A DNA stretch of 35,883 bases, from contig CAILAZ010000129.1 of NCBI GenBank assembly GCA_903832295.1, positions 1 through 35,883 on the forward strand, read 5' to 3'. Below the pieces are notes generated by a model that saw only the letters and a list, made by a program, of their open reading frames with translations, was not told the DNA's origin and made no database searches. Positions 18,478 through 25,859 of the stretch are shown piece by piece. Both the position numbers and the translations under genes were made by a program. How positions within the stretch are numbered: the first letter of the stretch is position 1; each line of letters starts with the position of its first letter. This DNA is from an uncultured Acidobacteriota bacterium (GTDB lineage: Bacteria > Acidobacteriota > Terriglobia > Terriglobales > Acidobacteriaceae).

Positions 18478-19336
18478 TGGCCAATTCCCTCCGCATCTTA
18501 TCGAGTGGGCTTTCACGTGGCGCGGTGTCACGCGTGGCCGCTGCTGTCATTGCCTTGGGTGTTTCCCCTTGCCAAAAAACCGGGTCGGTCTGATAGCCGG
18601 GATTCGAGACTGAAAAGAACTTGTCCGGGGAAGGGCAGAACCGCAACTCACCTCTAGGGCGTTTCGCAAAGGCATCGGCTAGGTTGCGCGTCCCGCATAG
18701 CACCGTCTCGTATCCGTCCTGCACGATGGCCTCTGCAATGAGCCGTTCCTGTCCCGATGGGCACGGCCTCCCCGCTGCAACCATCGTTGCGTTCTTGGGG
18801 TGGATTCGGTAAATCTCCACTACTTGAGAGTCGAGCGCGTCAAGGTTTTGATCTTCTGTACTGCTACTGCTAGTGCTACTGCTAATGGGTAGGCCCTTGC
18901 CAGCGTTTGCTAGCGCGTTGCTAGCATCTGCTAGAGGTTTGCTAGCAGAGTCTAGGAGTAATGCGCGGTTACGAGCCTTTGCCTGCCCGCCTTTCCCGCC
19001 CGCCGTGCGTTTCTTTTCCAGGTATTCGGTTGTGGTGTTCCATTCTTGGGTGAGCCTGTCGTTGGTGAACGTTAGCCCATCCTCGGAACGCTCGAACATG
19101 GCCTCTACTTCGTCTGCCACGCCTTCATACTCCTGCTTGCATGAGGCTAGAGCTAGTCGCCAGAGGGAATTGCGGTCTGTGGATAGAGTCCCGCCCTTCT
19201 CCCACATGGCATCAATCAGGTTGTGATAAGCACCATGCGCGGCGATGCCAGAAAGTGCTAGCACTCTGCTAGAGGTCCGGTAGAGGTGCCAGTGCCAGCG
19301 GTACCAAGGGCGAATGTCAGAGGCCAACTCACTCAC
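18470..19336 (-). CDS. DUF1376 (YdaU-type) replication protein
   Basis: This 288-residue protein has an N-terminal DUF1376-like domain, RPWYRWHWHLYRTSSRVLALSGIAAHGAYHNLIDAMWEKGGTLSTDRNSLWRLA, ending near residue 95. A basic, Ala/Gly-rich segment follows (KKRTAGGKGGQAKARNRA), then a Ser-rich linker and a C-terminal domain of unknown fold. Such proteins in phages and islands lie beside helicases and are thought to act in replication initiation or helicase loading. GTG 19336 overlaps the upstream stop by 8 bases (GTGAGTGA); ATG 19357 is an alternative. Its stop overlaps the helicase start, so both are probably made in fixed proportion. Confidence 0.75.
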   Translation of the reverse strand: MSELASDIRPWYRWHWHLYRTSSRVLALSGIAAHGAYHNLIDAMWEKGGTLSTDRNSLWRLALASCKQEYEGVADEVEAMFERSEDGLTFTNDRLTQEWNTTTEYLEKKRTAGGKGGQAKARNRALLLDSASKPLADASNALANAGKGLPISSSTSSSSTEDQNLDALDSQVVEIYRIHPKNATMVAAGRPCPSGQERLIAEAIVQDGYETVLCGTRNLADAFAKRPRGELRFCPSPDKFFSVSNPGYQTDPVFWQGETPKAMTAAATRDTAPRESPLDKMRRELASD

Positions 19337-19649
19337 CCCCGCCTGTGCGCCGATCATCCCTTTCCGGGTCGTGTGTCAGCAAGTAGCGCGACAGCGTTCG
19401 CCCATCTTCCGTGCGCGTGATCGTGTTCTCCACCACAAAGCCGCGTGCGCGAATCTCCGCAAGTCTCGCCCCATGTTGGGCTATGCCTACCATCATGATT
19501 TCCGTCAGATTCAGCGCCCGCCCTTGTCCTCTGGCGTGCCTCAACATCCCTATGAGCACGTCTGCCTGACTCTTGCGGCCCTTTCCCGTTGGGAAGGTTA
19601 GCGCGGCCTGTGCGGGCGTTGCTGGATGCCCACGCCAAAGCGCACTCAC
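19329..19649 (-). CDS. Small winged-helix-like protein
   Basis: This 106-residue protein has the pattern QADVLIGMLRHARGQGRALNLTEIMMVGIAQHGARLAEIRARGFVVENTITRTEDGRTLSRYLL. That pattern is a helix-turn-helix with a likely beta wing, common in small phage and island proteins that bind DNA. GTG 19649 is preferred because it overlaps the AlpA stop by 4 bases; ATG 19706 would overlap much more. It could regulate the operon or bind the element origin with its neighbours. No family name is assigned with certainty. Confidence 0.65.
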   Translation of the reverse strand: MSALWRGHPATPAQAALTFPTGKGRKSQADVLIGMLRHARGQGRALNLTEIMMVGIAQHGARLAEIRARGFVVENTITRTEDGRTLSRYLLTHDPERDDRRTGGGE

Positions 19650-19897
19650 TGAGCACCACCGCCCGCCAGTGCGGGAGAATTGCCAGCGATGCGCGACTGC
19701 ATCCACTCGTTAATCTCGGACTCGCGCCATGCAACCGCGTGCTCTCCCAGGTTGATCATGCGCGGGAACTTGCCCTCAGAGATAAGGCGGTAGATGGTCG
19801 CACGGCTGTACGGCACCCGATTCCTTACCTCGGACAGACGCAGGAATCTTTCGGATGTGGCGGGGTTGGCACCGATGGTCTTGTTTTCTACGGTCAT
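19646..19897 (-). CDS. AlpA-family regulator / excisionase-like protein
   Basis: This 83-residue DNA-binding protein has the AlpA/MerR-like helix-turn-helix FLRLSEVRNRVPYSRATIYRLISEGKFPRMINLGEHAVAWRESEINEWMQSRI (about residues 17-71). AlpA proteins activate integrase or excision in P4-like elements, and related proteins are excisionases. ATG 19897 has GGAGG about 11 bases upstream. It is the first gene of the leftward coupled operon and is preceded by a leader hairpin and a palindrome. It is probably the switch between residence and replication, by analogy. Confidence 0.9.
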   Translation of the reverse strand: MTVENKTIGANPATSERFLRLSEVRNRVPYSRATIYRLISEGKFPRMINLGEHAVAWRESEINEWMQSRIAGNSPALAGGGAQ

Positions 19898-19928
19898 GAG
19901 TGGTGAGCCTCCAATGCTCTGCGGCCAT

Positions 19929-19969
19929 CAGGTGACGGTGTGTTTGTGCTGCCACACCTCATGCACCTG
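19929..19969 (-). promoter_or_regulatory. Leader hairpin upstream of alpA
   Basis: CAGGTG/CACCTG outer arms and GGTGTG/CACACC inner arms can form a two-part stem in the alpA leader RNA. It may control alpA expression or may be a protein-binding site. Confidence 0.4.
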
Positions 19970-20040
19970 ATTGACACAGGCTGAAGGTACCGCGTGGTGA
20001 CTGATGTAATTCGGCACGACAATGCGCGAAATGGCAAAAT

Positions 20041-20076
20041 GTTGCATATGTACATTTTTCTCGATGCATATGCAAC
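20041..20076. promoter_or_regulatory. Inverted repeat GTTGCATATG...CATATGCAAC, candidate operator
   Basis: Perfect 10-base arms lie at 20041-20050 and 20067-20076, separated by 16 bases. On either strand TTGCAT in one arm lies 17 bases from a TACATA or TGCATA string in the other, so a repressor here would cover promoter-like boxes. The regulator is unknown; AlpA or the small winged-helix-like protein are candidates. Confidence 0.5.
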
Positions 20077-20191
20077 GGAGAGCGCAAAGGGGCAATGTGG
20101 AGGTGAGTCTGGACGTGGCAAACCATGACGCGCTGACGTGTGGCGAACGCTCTAACTCTGCCTCATGGAGTGGAGAGCACAAAGGGCAATT

Positions 20192-20212
20192 GGGACTCCA
20201 GCGGGACTCCAC
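20192..20212. repeat. Right arm-type sites (GGGACTCCA repeats)
   Basis: GGGACTCCA at 20192-20200 and GGGACTCCAC at 20203-20212 are 11 bases apart. This is the same unit and spacing as the tandem pair at the left end, about 57 bases from the right repeat. Confidence 0.65.
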
Positions 20213-20268
20213 GCGGGCCGCGAATCCAGAGCACCGCATGAACAAAAGCTATGCTTGCGATTTCTACT

Positions 20269-20288
20269 TTCTGCATCGGAAAATAACC
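20269..20288 (+). repeat. Right attachment site (attR core)
   Basis: Identical to 14873-14892. It keeps the last mnmE codons and stop as a fragment, which is the expected footprint of integration. Confidence 0.9.
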
Positions 20289-20312
20289 AATTCGCAGACT
20301 GCGTTACACGAC

Positions 20313-20345
20313 AAAGTCCCCGTCTGCGACGGGGACTTTGCTGGT
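20313..20345. terminator. Intrinsic terminator, probably the original mnmE terminator
   Basis: AAAGTCCCCGT (20313-20323) pairs perfectly with ACGGGGACTTT (20329-20339) with a 5-base loop, followed by GCTGGTTTTG. It lies 24 bases beyond the right attachment repeat and just past the end of the leftward nuclease gene, so it can serve both directions. Confidence 0.8.
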
Positions 20346-20360
20346 TTTGAGCAAGGTTCG

Positions 20361-23300
20361 TTACTGCTCGGTGTAGGTGTAGTCGTTGTATTGCCAGACG
20401 CCATTGCTGCGGGAGAACAGGCGAACATAGACCTTTTTGCCACCCGTCGGAATAACGGGAACCGTGGCTGTGGTCGCAGCGGTGACTCCCGAGCTGTACA
20501 GGTTGCTCGAGCCAACGCCGGTTGTTCCTAGCAGCAGTTGATATCCGCCATTGATGCCCACTCCAGCGGTCCAGGTGAATTGCACTCCGCTCGTACCTAG
20601 AACTCCGCCGGGAGTTGGGGTTTGGAGTATCGCCGCAGTGACTGTGCCGGCCTCCGTGTATGTGTAATCGATGTATGACCACGATCCGCTGATCTTCGAG
20701 AGGAGGCGAACATACACTGGAACTGCGTTGGCCGGAATGCTGGAGACCATCGCGGCTGTGGAAGCCGTAACTCCCGAGCTATACAGATTGCTCGAACCTG
20801 CGCCGTTGGTTCCAACCAGGAGCTGGTAACCACCATTTACACCAACGCCTGTGGTCCAGGTGAAAGCAACATCGGTTGTTCCCAGCTTTGATCCTGCGGA
20901 AGGAGATTGGATCGTTGCAGGGGCCGGTGTTCCTGCTTCCGTGTAGGTGTAGTCATTGAACTGCCACACCCCGGTTATCTTGGCGAGTAGCCGCACATAG
21001 ACGGTTGCTGCGTTGGCGGGAATGCCCGATACAGGTGCGCTGGTGGCAGTGAGGAAGCCCGATGCAAATACATCGCTGGAGCCAGCTCCGGTAGTCCCAA
21101 CGAGGAGCTGGTAGGCAGTCGCGCCGATGCCGGGATCCCATTTGAATGTGACGTTCGAGCCGGCGAGCACGCTGCCCGGAGTTGGGAGCTGGATTACGGC
21201 CGGAGTGGGTATGCCCGACTCTGTGAACGTGTAGTCCACATATGCCCATCCAGAGTAGAGCCTGGACAACAGGCGGACATTAACGGTTTGCGCGTTCGCC
21301 GGAATGACGGGAACACTAATGGATGTGGCTGTGACATTCCCCGAATTGAACAGGTCGCTCGAACCCGCTCCTGTGGTTCCGAGAAGGACCTGGTAGAGAC
21401 CATTGACACCAGTTCCAGAAGTCCAGGTGAACTGCACATTGGAGCTTCCCAGAGTTCCGCCAGAGGCAGGGGTCAGCAGAGTTGCAGCCGTGTCTGCCGT
21501 GACGGTCAACGTACCCTTGTTGATGGTTACGGTGTAGTTGGGTAAAGCGCCCTTCGGGTCCGCCAGAATCGGCAGGATGTCATAGCTGCCTGCGGGCGAG
21601 CTCTTGGTTGCCACAGTCGTGTAGCTGGCCGTGATTCCATCACCTGGAACTACTCCGGTCAGGGTTCCATCCAGTGCTGGAAGCGCCAGGCCGAAGATCA
21701 CCGACTTGTTGTTGGCGGTTGCCGTGAGTGAAGCCGGATTGACAGTTACGGTCACGTTCACCGGAGTTGCAGGCGCATAGTACGCGTCGCCGGCCTGTGT
21801 GCCCTGAATCTGAATGGCGCCAGCGCCTTTGACATTGAGGGTAGTTCCGGTCAATGTGCCCGGTCCGGAAATCACGGAAAGGGTGACAGGAAGGTTGGAA
21901 GTCGCCGACGCTTTCAGTGGAATCGAACCTACGCCATAGGTGAGCGTGTCTGGCTGGGAGATGTTGATCGTCTGAGGCACCAGCGTACCCATACCCGAGA
22001 GAGTAGAGGAATAGGTGCCGGAGGATGCAGTGACGCTCAGCGTGCCGGGGTTGGTTCCGGTGACCGTCGGAGTAAAGGACACGTTGATTGTGCAGCTTGT
22101 GCTGTATGGAACAGAGGCGCCGCAGGAGCTGGTCTGGATATAGCCGGAGCTCACGCTGATGCCGCTGATATCGATATTCGCCTCGCCGGTGTTGGTGAGG
22201 ACGAACTGCTGGCTGACGGAAGTGCTGTTAATGGCAACCTGACCGAAGTCAACCGATGCGGGCGTGAGTGTGGCGGCCAGCGATGGAGTTCCAATGGCGA
22301 GGTAGGCAACCGCCGCATCGTGATCAGAGACACGGGCGGGGGTGGTTGCATCGTTGTAGCTGATGTAAGGGAAATCAGCGTCAAAGTGAGCGTATTGGAC
22401 ATGCGCACCGGCAGCAACGAGATCGCTGGTGACGACGATATGGTCGAGCACTTGCGCGCTGCCCGATTCCACATAGGACCAGCGCTGAGCGGCAGGAAGC
22501 AAAGTTACCAGGTCGGTTGCAGGGGGATAGACGATTCCTGCCAAAGCTGGTCTCACTACCTGGTCAGAAGGCAATGGGGTCTGTCCCGTTACCGTTGCCA
22601 TCACGTCAGTGAGTGCATCTGAGAACTCAAATACGTTGTAGTCGCCAACTGAAACAACATGCTCCCCATTCAATTGGAATCCCTGGATGAGGTTGGCAAG
22701 GTATTCGCCCTGCAGTTCCTTCTTGGCGCGAACATAGACACCCGTGGAGGGGTCGTTGACGCCGGACAGGGAACGCAGGTGGTTGACGATCACGGTTACC
22801 GGGTAGGGCTTGGCATTGGCGCGAATGACTCCTGCATGAAGGACCAGCGGCGGACGATCATTGAGCACAATCTGCGTGACTCCATCGCGCGGGTCGGTCA
22901 TCAACGTGTTTTGGCCATACTGATCGACGCCGATCGTGGAAACGCGAGTGGACTTCACGAGGAAGCCTACGGAGATTCCTCCAATGTCGTTTGTGTATGG
23001 CGCGTAGCTGGTGCCAGTGCCGTATGCCAGGTACTGGGGGTCCGGCTGTCCGGCGGCAATGGCATCGCTGCTGATCTTGGCCGCAATGTCACTCACTACC
23101 GACTGGTTTTCTGTTTCCTCCAGACTGACGATGTCAGGCGAGCCGAGAACATTGCGGATTGCCAGTGAGACCTTTGCCAGGCGGCGAGCATAGGCCGTCG
23201 CAGTGATGTCAACAGCAGACGACTTTGCACTTGTTCCCTTGACGGGGTCGAAGTAAAGATCGTCAGCCGAATTGGTGTTGAAGAAGCGCTCGACGTTGAA

Positions 23301-25145
23301 TGCAGCGACGGTGAACTCATTACTGGCTGCCGGGTCCACCACCGGGATCGCGGAACCGCCGGAGACATTGCCAACCGGGGTGTAGGTCTTATCCAGCAGC
23401 AAGCGGCTGGGATCGTAGTAGCTGTCCTGGCTGTAGGTGAAATCGAGGACTCCGGAGATGTTTTGCAGCACAGTGCCGGTCGTGAGATTGATCGCGCTTC
23501 CGCCGAAGAAAGTGGAATCGACCAGAATCCGTTCGGGATTGTCATCGAACCGCGCGAGATTCGCTGGGGCACCGGTTGGGGGTGTGTCTCGAACGTCAAG
23601 ACCGGGCTCGCGGAAGGGACGGGCGGTTCCAGTGATCACTCCGTAGAACTGTCCGTTGGATGTGACCGTCTCAGATGCTTCGGTCAGCGTGCCATCGGTT
23701 CCGGAGGTGGACGTAAGGGAGCTCACGGTTACACGCATACCTTCATACGGTGTGAGCTGGTAGAGTCCGCCCGCGGGGTTGAGCGTGGAGATCGTGAGGG
23801 GGACGGCGGTGGGCAATGCGTTTCCTGTGCTCAGCAGCGATACTGTCGCGGAGCTGATCTCGGTGGCCGGCGTGTGACTGGCGGTCACGGCAGGATAGGT
23901 GCTGACCGCGCCTGTGACGAGGAGTTCGTTTCCGATCACAGCGATGGCTGGGACCTTCCCGCTTCCCATGTAAACGTAAATTCCTTCGGGAGTGGTCGGA
24001 TCGCTGTCAGCGTCGCTGTCCTTGGCTTCGATGAAGAAGCCTACAGCGCCCACGCCAACCACGATGCCCGAGGTTGACACTTGCCTGCCTGCATAGCTGG
24101 AGACGCTGGTTGCCGTGAGGGACTTGGATCCCTGAATGGTATGAATTGGAACGAAGGCGACGGGTTGATTGACCGTGAGCGAGATATTCGCAGTCGCCGT
24201 GTGGGTCTGTGCGTCTGTCACTGAGACCGGTAGCGAAACTGTAGTGTTGGTGGAGGTAGTGGCGGTCGTGTTGAATGAGAAGATGTTGTCACCGGCGGTT
24301 ACGTCGCCGTGCGTGCCATCGTCGTAAAACACCTGGCTGGCCGAGCCACCGATCGCGGAGAGGTTCGCGGTCACGGAGATTCCCGTGCTTGCGGGGTTCG
24401 CGGCTGGTGTAACGGTAACGGTGAGCAACGTGGTGGATCCCGAGATCACAGTGGAGGGGTTGGCGGTTCCGACAGCGCTCAGGCTGGCGGATTGGGTCCC
24501 ATAGCTGGAGTTGTGGGCAACCGGCGTGCCAACGGTGAAGTCCTTCGAGTTGTCATGGGTGTTGGTAGCGGGGTTGGTGCGAATGGCCGCGGTGGCATTG
24601 GCGGTGGCGGCGGTGGGCCCGGTGCCTTCATAACAGGTGGCAGTGCCGAAGCCGACAAAGTCCACGATGGCAGAGTTGTTGACGTTGGGGCAGGTTGCGC
24701 CGCCGAGAGGGGAGATTCCGGTAGTCGATCCACTGAGGGCAGTGTTGTTGCTGACCAGGGCGACTTTGCCCGCTGTGGCGCTAATGGCAATCGTGGAGGT
24801 TGCATCGGGCGTTGGCAGGGCGACGCCGTTTCCGGCACCCGGACCAGCCTGGATGAGGTAGTAGTGTCCCGCAGCGATGGTGGCGCTTGGAAGGGCAAAC
24901 TTATTTGTGCTCCAAGTGCTCCCGGCGGCGGATGTGTACTGCAGGGAGTAGCCGGATATGCTGATGCCGGAGGCAGTCGGGTTGTAGAGCTCGACAAAAT
25001 CGTTGGTGTAAACTGCGCCGCTGTTGCCGCCGCCGCCATAGACCTCGGAGATGACCAGTCCGCTTTGGGCGAAGGTGAAGGATGTGAGTAAAAACAGCAG
25101 GGAGAGTACTGCGAGACTGAAACGATGGAAGGTTTTCACGTTCAT
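20361..25145 (-). CDS. Secreted multidomain nuclease, ExeM/NucH-like, with C-terminal tandem repeats
   Basis: This 1594-residue exported protein starts with a signal peptide (residues 1-26, cleavage near FTFA-QS). A lamin-tail domain follows (about 28-150, LVISEVYGGGGNSGAVYTNDFVELYNP), then Ig-like sequence. An OB-like region covers about 338-470. An endonuclease/exonuclease/phosphatase domain covers about 610-945, with NVERFF, IVSLEETE, VNHLRS, GDYNVF and a final SDHDAAV. Next come an ASH-like beta domain (about 965-1050), MBG-like beta domains to about 1220, and four repeats of about 93 residues. Lamin-tail, OB and nuclease domains in this order match extracellular DNases that use environmental DNA. 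ATG 25145 sits one base from GAGGA, while GTG 25139 is better spaced and may be the true start. It follows the integrated element and probably has its own promoter. Confidence 0.88.
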   Translation of the reverse strand: MNVKTFHRFSLAVLSLLFLLTSFTFAQSGLVISEVYGGGGNSGAVYTNDFVELYNPTASGISISGYSLQYTSAAGSTWSTNKFALPSATIAAGHYYLIQAGPGAGNGVALPTPDATSTIAISATAGKVALVSNNTALSGSTTGISPLGGATCPNVNNSAIVDFVGFGTATCYEGTGPTAATANATAAIRTNPATNTHDNSKDFTVGTPVAHNSSYGTQSASLSAVGTANPSTVISGSTTLLTVTVTPAANPASTGISVTANLSAIGGSASQVFYDDGTHGDVTAGDNIFSFNTTATTSTNTTVSLPVSVTDAQTHTATANISLTVNQPVAFVPIHTIQGSKSLTATSVSSYAGRQVSTSGIVVGVGAVGFFIEAKDSDADSDPTTPEGIYVYMGSGKVPAIAVIGNELLVTGAVSTYPAVTASHTPATEISSATVSLLSTGNALPTAVPLTISTLNPAGGLYQLTPYEGMRVTVSSLTSTSGTDGTLTEASETVTSNGQFYGVITGTARPFREPGLDVRDTPPTGAPANLARFDDNPERILVDSTFFGGSAINLTTGTVLQNISGVLDFTYSQDSYYDPSRLLLDKTYTPVGNVSGGSAIPVVDPAASNEFTVAAFNVERFFNTNSADDLYFDPVKGTSAKSSAVDITATAYARRLAKVSLAIRNVLGSPDIVSLEETENQSVVSDIAAKISSDAIAAGQPDPQYLAYGTGTSYAPYTNDIGGISVGFLVKSTRVSTIGVDQYGQNTLMTDPRDGVTQIVLNDRPPLVLHAGVIRANAKPYPVTVIVNHLRSLSGVNDPSTGVYVRAKKELQGEYLANLIQGFQLNGEHVVSVGDYNVFEFSDALTDVMATVTGQTPLPSDQVVRPALAGIVYPPATDLVTLLPAAQRWSYVESGSAQVLDHIVVTSDLVAAGAHVQYAHFDADFPYISYNDATTPARVSDHDAAVAYLAIGTPSLAATLTPASVDFGQVAINSTSVSQQFVLTNTGEANIDISGISVSSGYIQTSSCGASVPYSTSCTINVSFTPTVTGTNPGTLSVTASSGTYSSTLSGMGTLVPQTINISQPDTLTYGVGSIPLKASATSNLPVTLSVISGPGTLTGTTLNVKGAGAIQIQGTQAGDAYYAPATPVNVTVTVNPASLTATANNKSVIFGLALPALDGTLTGVVPGDGITASYTTVATKSSPAGSYDILPILADPKGALPNYTVTINKGTLTVTADTAATLLTPASGGTLGSSNVQFTWTSGTGVNGLYQVLLGTTGAGSSDLFNSGNVTATSISVPVIPANAQTVNVRLLSRLYSGWAYVDYTFTESGIPTPAVIQLPTPGSVLAGSNVTFKWDPGIGATAYQLLVGTTGAGSSDVFASGFLTATSAPVSGIPANAATVYVRLLAKITGVWQFNDYTYTEAGTPAPATIQSPSAGSKLGTTDVAFTWTTGVGVNGGYQLLVGTNGAGSSNLYSSGVTASTAAMVSSIPANAVPVYVRLLSKISGSWSYIDYTYTEAGTVTAAILQTPTPGGVLGTSGVQFTWTAGVGINGGYQLLLGTTGVGSSNLYSSGVTAATTATVPVIPTGGKKVYVRLFSRSNGVWQYNDYTYTEQ
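20364..21484 (-). repeat. Four tandem coding repeats of about 280 bases
   Basis: Each unit encodes about 93 residues with P.(S/P)G..L....V.F.W..G.G....YQ.L.GT.G.GSS.L..SG and an ending (Y/N)VRL......W...DYT(F/Y)TE. They look like beta-sandwich modules for surface or substrate binding. Confidence 0.8.
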
Positions 25146-25513
25146 TCCTCGGTGAATATTTGTGCCAGAGCTGAACTTTTTGGATTTAGGCCATGGGAAT
25201 GGCTGTCATATGCAGCAGCGGAGCACGCTCCACAGCACATGCGATGACAACCCAGAGTGGCTGATTCGTTCCTTATTTTTAGCAATGTTCCTGCTTCTGG
25301 GCAAGAGAATGTTCTGTGAATTAGAGGATGAGGTGTTCAGAGAGTCTTTTGTGCCCCCCGGGGAGAGAGTGTAGGTCTCAAATATGGGCGGTGGTTGGGG
25401 GGCGTTTAGGTGTTTAGGAAATTGTTGGAACCTGGTCGGTGTACTGGTCAGTGTGGGACTGGAACAGAGTTCGCTGTTTACTGTTTCTAAAGATCAAAGT
25501 ATCTAAAGAGAGT

Positions 25514-25560
25514 ACTAGCAGTAGCAGTAGGCAGTTCGGAAATGTGGAAAAGTTTGTAAA
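25514..25560. repeat. Non-coding sequence related to 6971-7017 (copy B)
   Basis: About 33 of 46 bases match copy A without gaps. It includes AGTAGGCA and a better TGTGGAAAA. Confidence 0.45.
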
Positions 25561-25821
25561 TGGTTGATATGGAGTGCATACCAAGGAAAGTGGGGATGGA
25601 TAACGAAGCTGGGGAGAGGACTGATATGAGGAAGAATATTGGGATGTTCGGAGTTGAGGATGGGTTCTGCACAGAGAGCACAGTGATTACACAGGACCCT
25701 TCGCTCTGATCTACAGAGAGGTTGGAGGAAGTGACTATGGAGCATGAGCTTGGGTGGCTGTACTGGTATTGAATTTCCTGTGCAAATTGTGATTTGGACG
25801 ATGCAAAGTTGCGATGGAGGA

Positions 25822-25847
25822 ATGGCGCGAAGGTGAATTCGCGCCAT
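25822..25847 (-). terminator. Hairpin after the glucosidase gene
   Basis: ATGGCGCGAA (25822-25831) pairs perfectly with TTCGCGCCAT (25838-25847) with a 6-base loop, 12 bases past the stop. It lacks a clear U run. Confidence 0.5.
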
Positions 25848-25859
25848 GGGATGAGGTAA

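Larger units (their letters stand above)
19898..20268. other. Regulatory right end of the element
   Basis: No gene is firmly supported between alpA and the right repeat. A 22-codon frame (minus strand, 19962 to 19894) ends with a TGA that overlaps the alpA ATG and could be a leader peptide, but this is weak. The region contains the hairpin at 19929-19969, the inverted repeat at 20041-20076 and two arm-type sites at 20192-20212. Confidence 0.5.
14873..20288. mobile_element. 5.4-kb integrative element in the 3' end of mnmE
   Basis: The element is bounded by perfect 20-bp direct repeats at 14873-14892 and 20269-20288; the distance between repeat starts is 5396 bases. Contents: a P4-type integrase by the left end, one small unknown gene, a repeat-rich non-coding segment, and a leftward operon of helicase, DUF1376 protein, winged-helix-like protein and AlpA regulator. 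Repeated GGGACTCCA sites lie near both ends. No structural phage, packaging, relaxase or resistance gene is visible. This fits a phage satellite or a minimal self-replicating island. SGI1 of Salmonella is a known island using the same mnmE 3' end. Confidence 0.88.
25146..25859. other. Gene-free segment upstream of the nuclease gene
   Basis: I see no convincing gene in these 714 bases. A 142-residue minus-strand frame (25487-25915) has no recognisable feature and runs into the glucosidase gene end. The segment is less GC-rich than its surroundings. It should hold the nuclease promoter, and it contains the related sequence at 25514-25560, a DnaA-box-like TTTTCCACA (minus strand, 25543-25551) and a hairpin at 25822-25847. 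It may be decayed coding sequence. Confidence 0.45.

Noticed and set aside
18860..18900. Short CTGCTA/GCTACT-type repeats in the element
   Set aside because: They are serine codons of the linker in the DUF1376 protein, not a CRISPR or an iteron array. No CRISPR array is seen in the window.
20022..20531. 169-codon plus-strand frame across the right attachment repeat
   Set aside because: It runs through the operator, arm sites, attR and terminator into the antisense of the nuclease gene.
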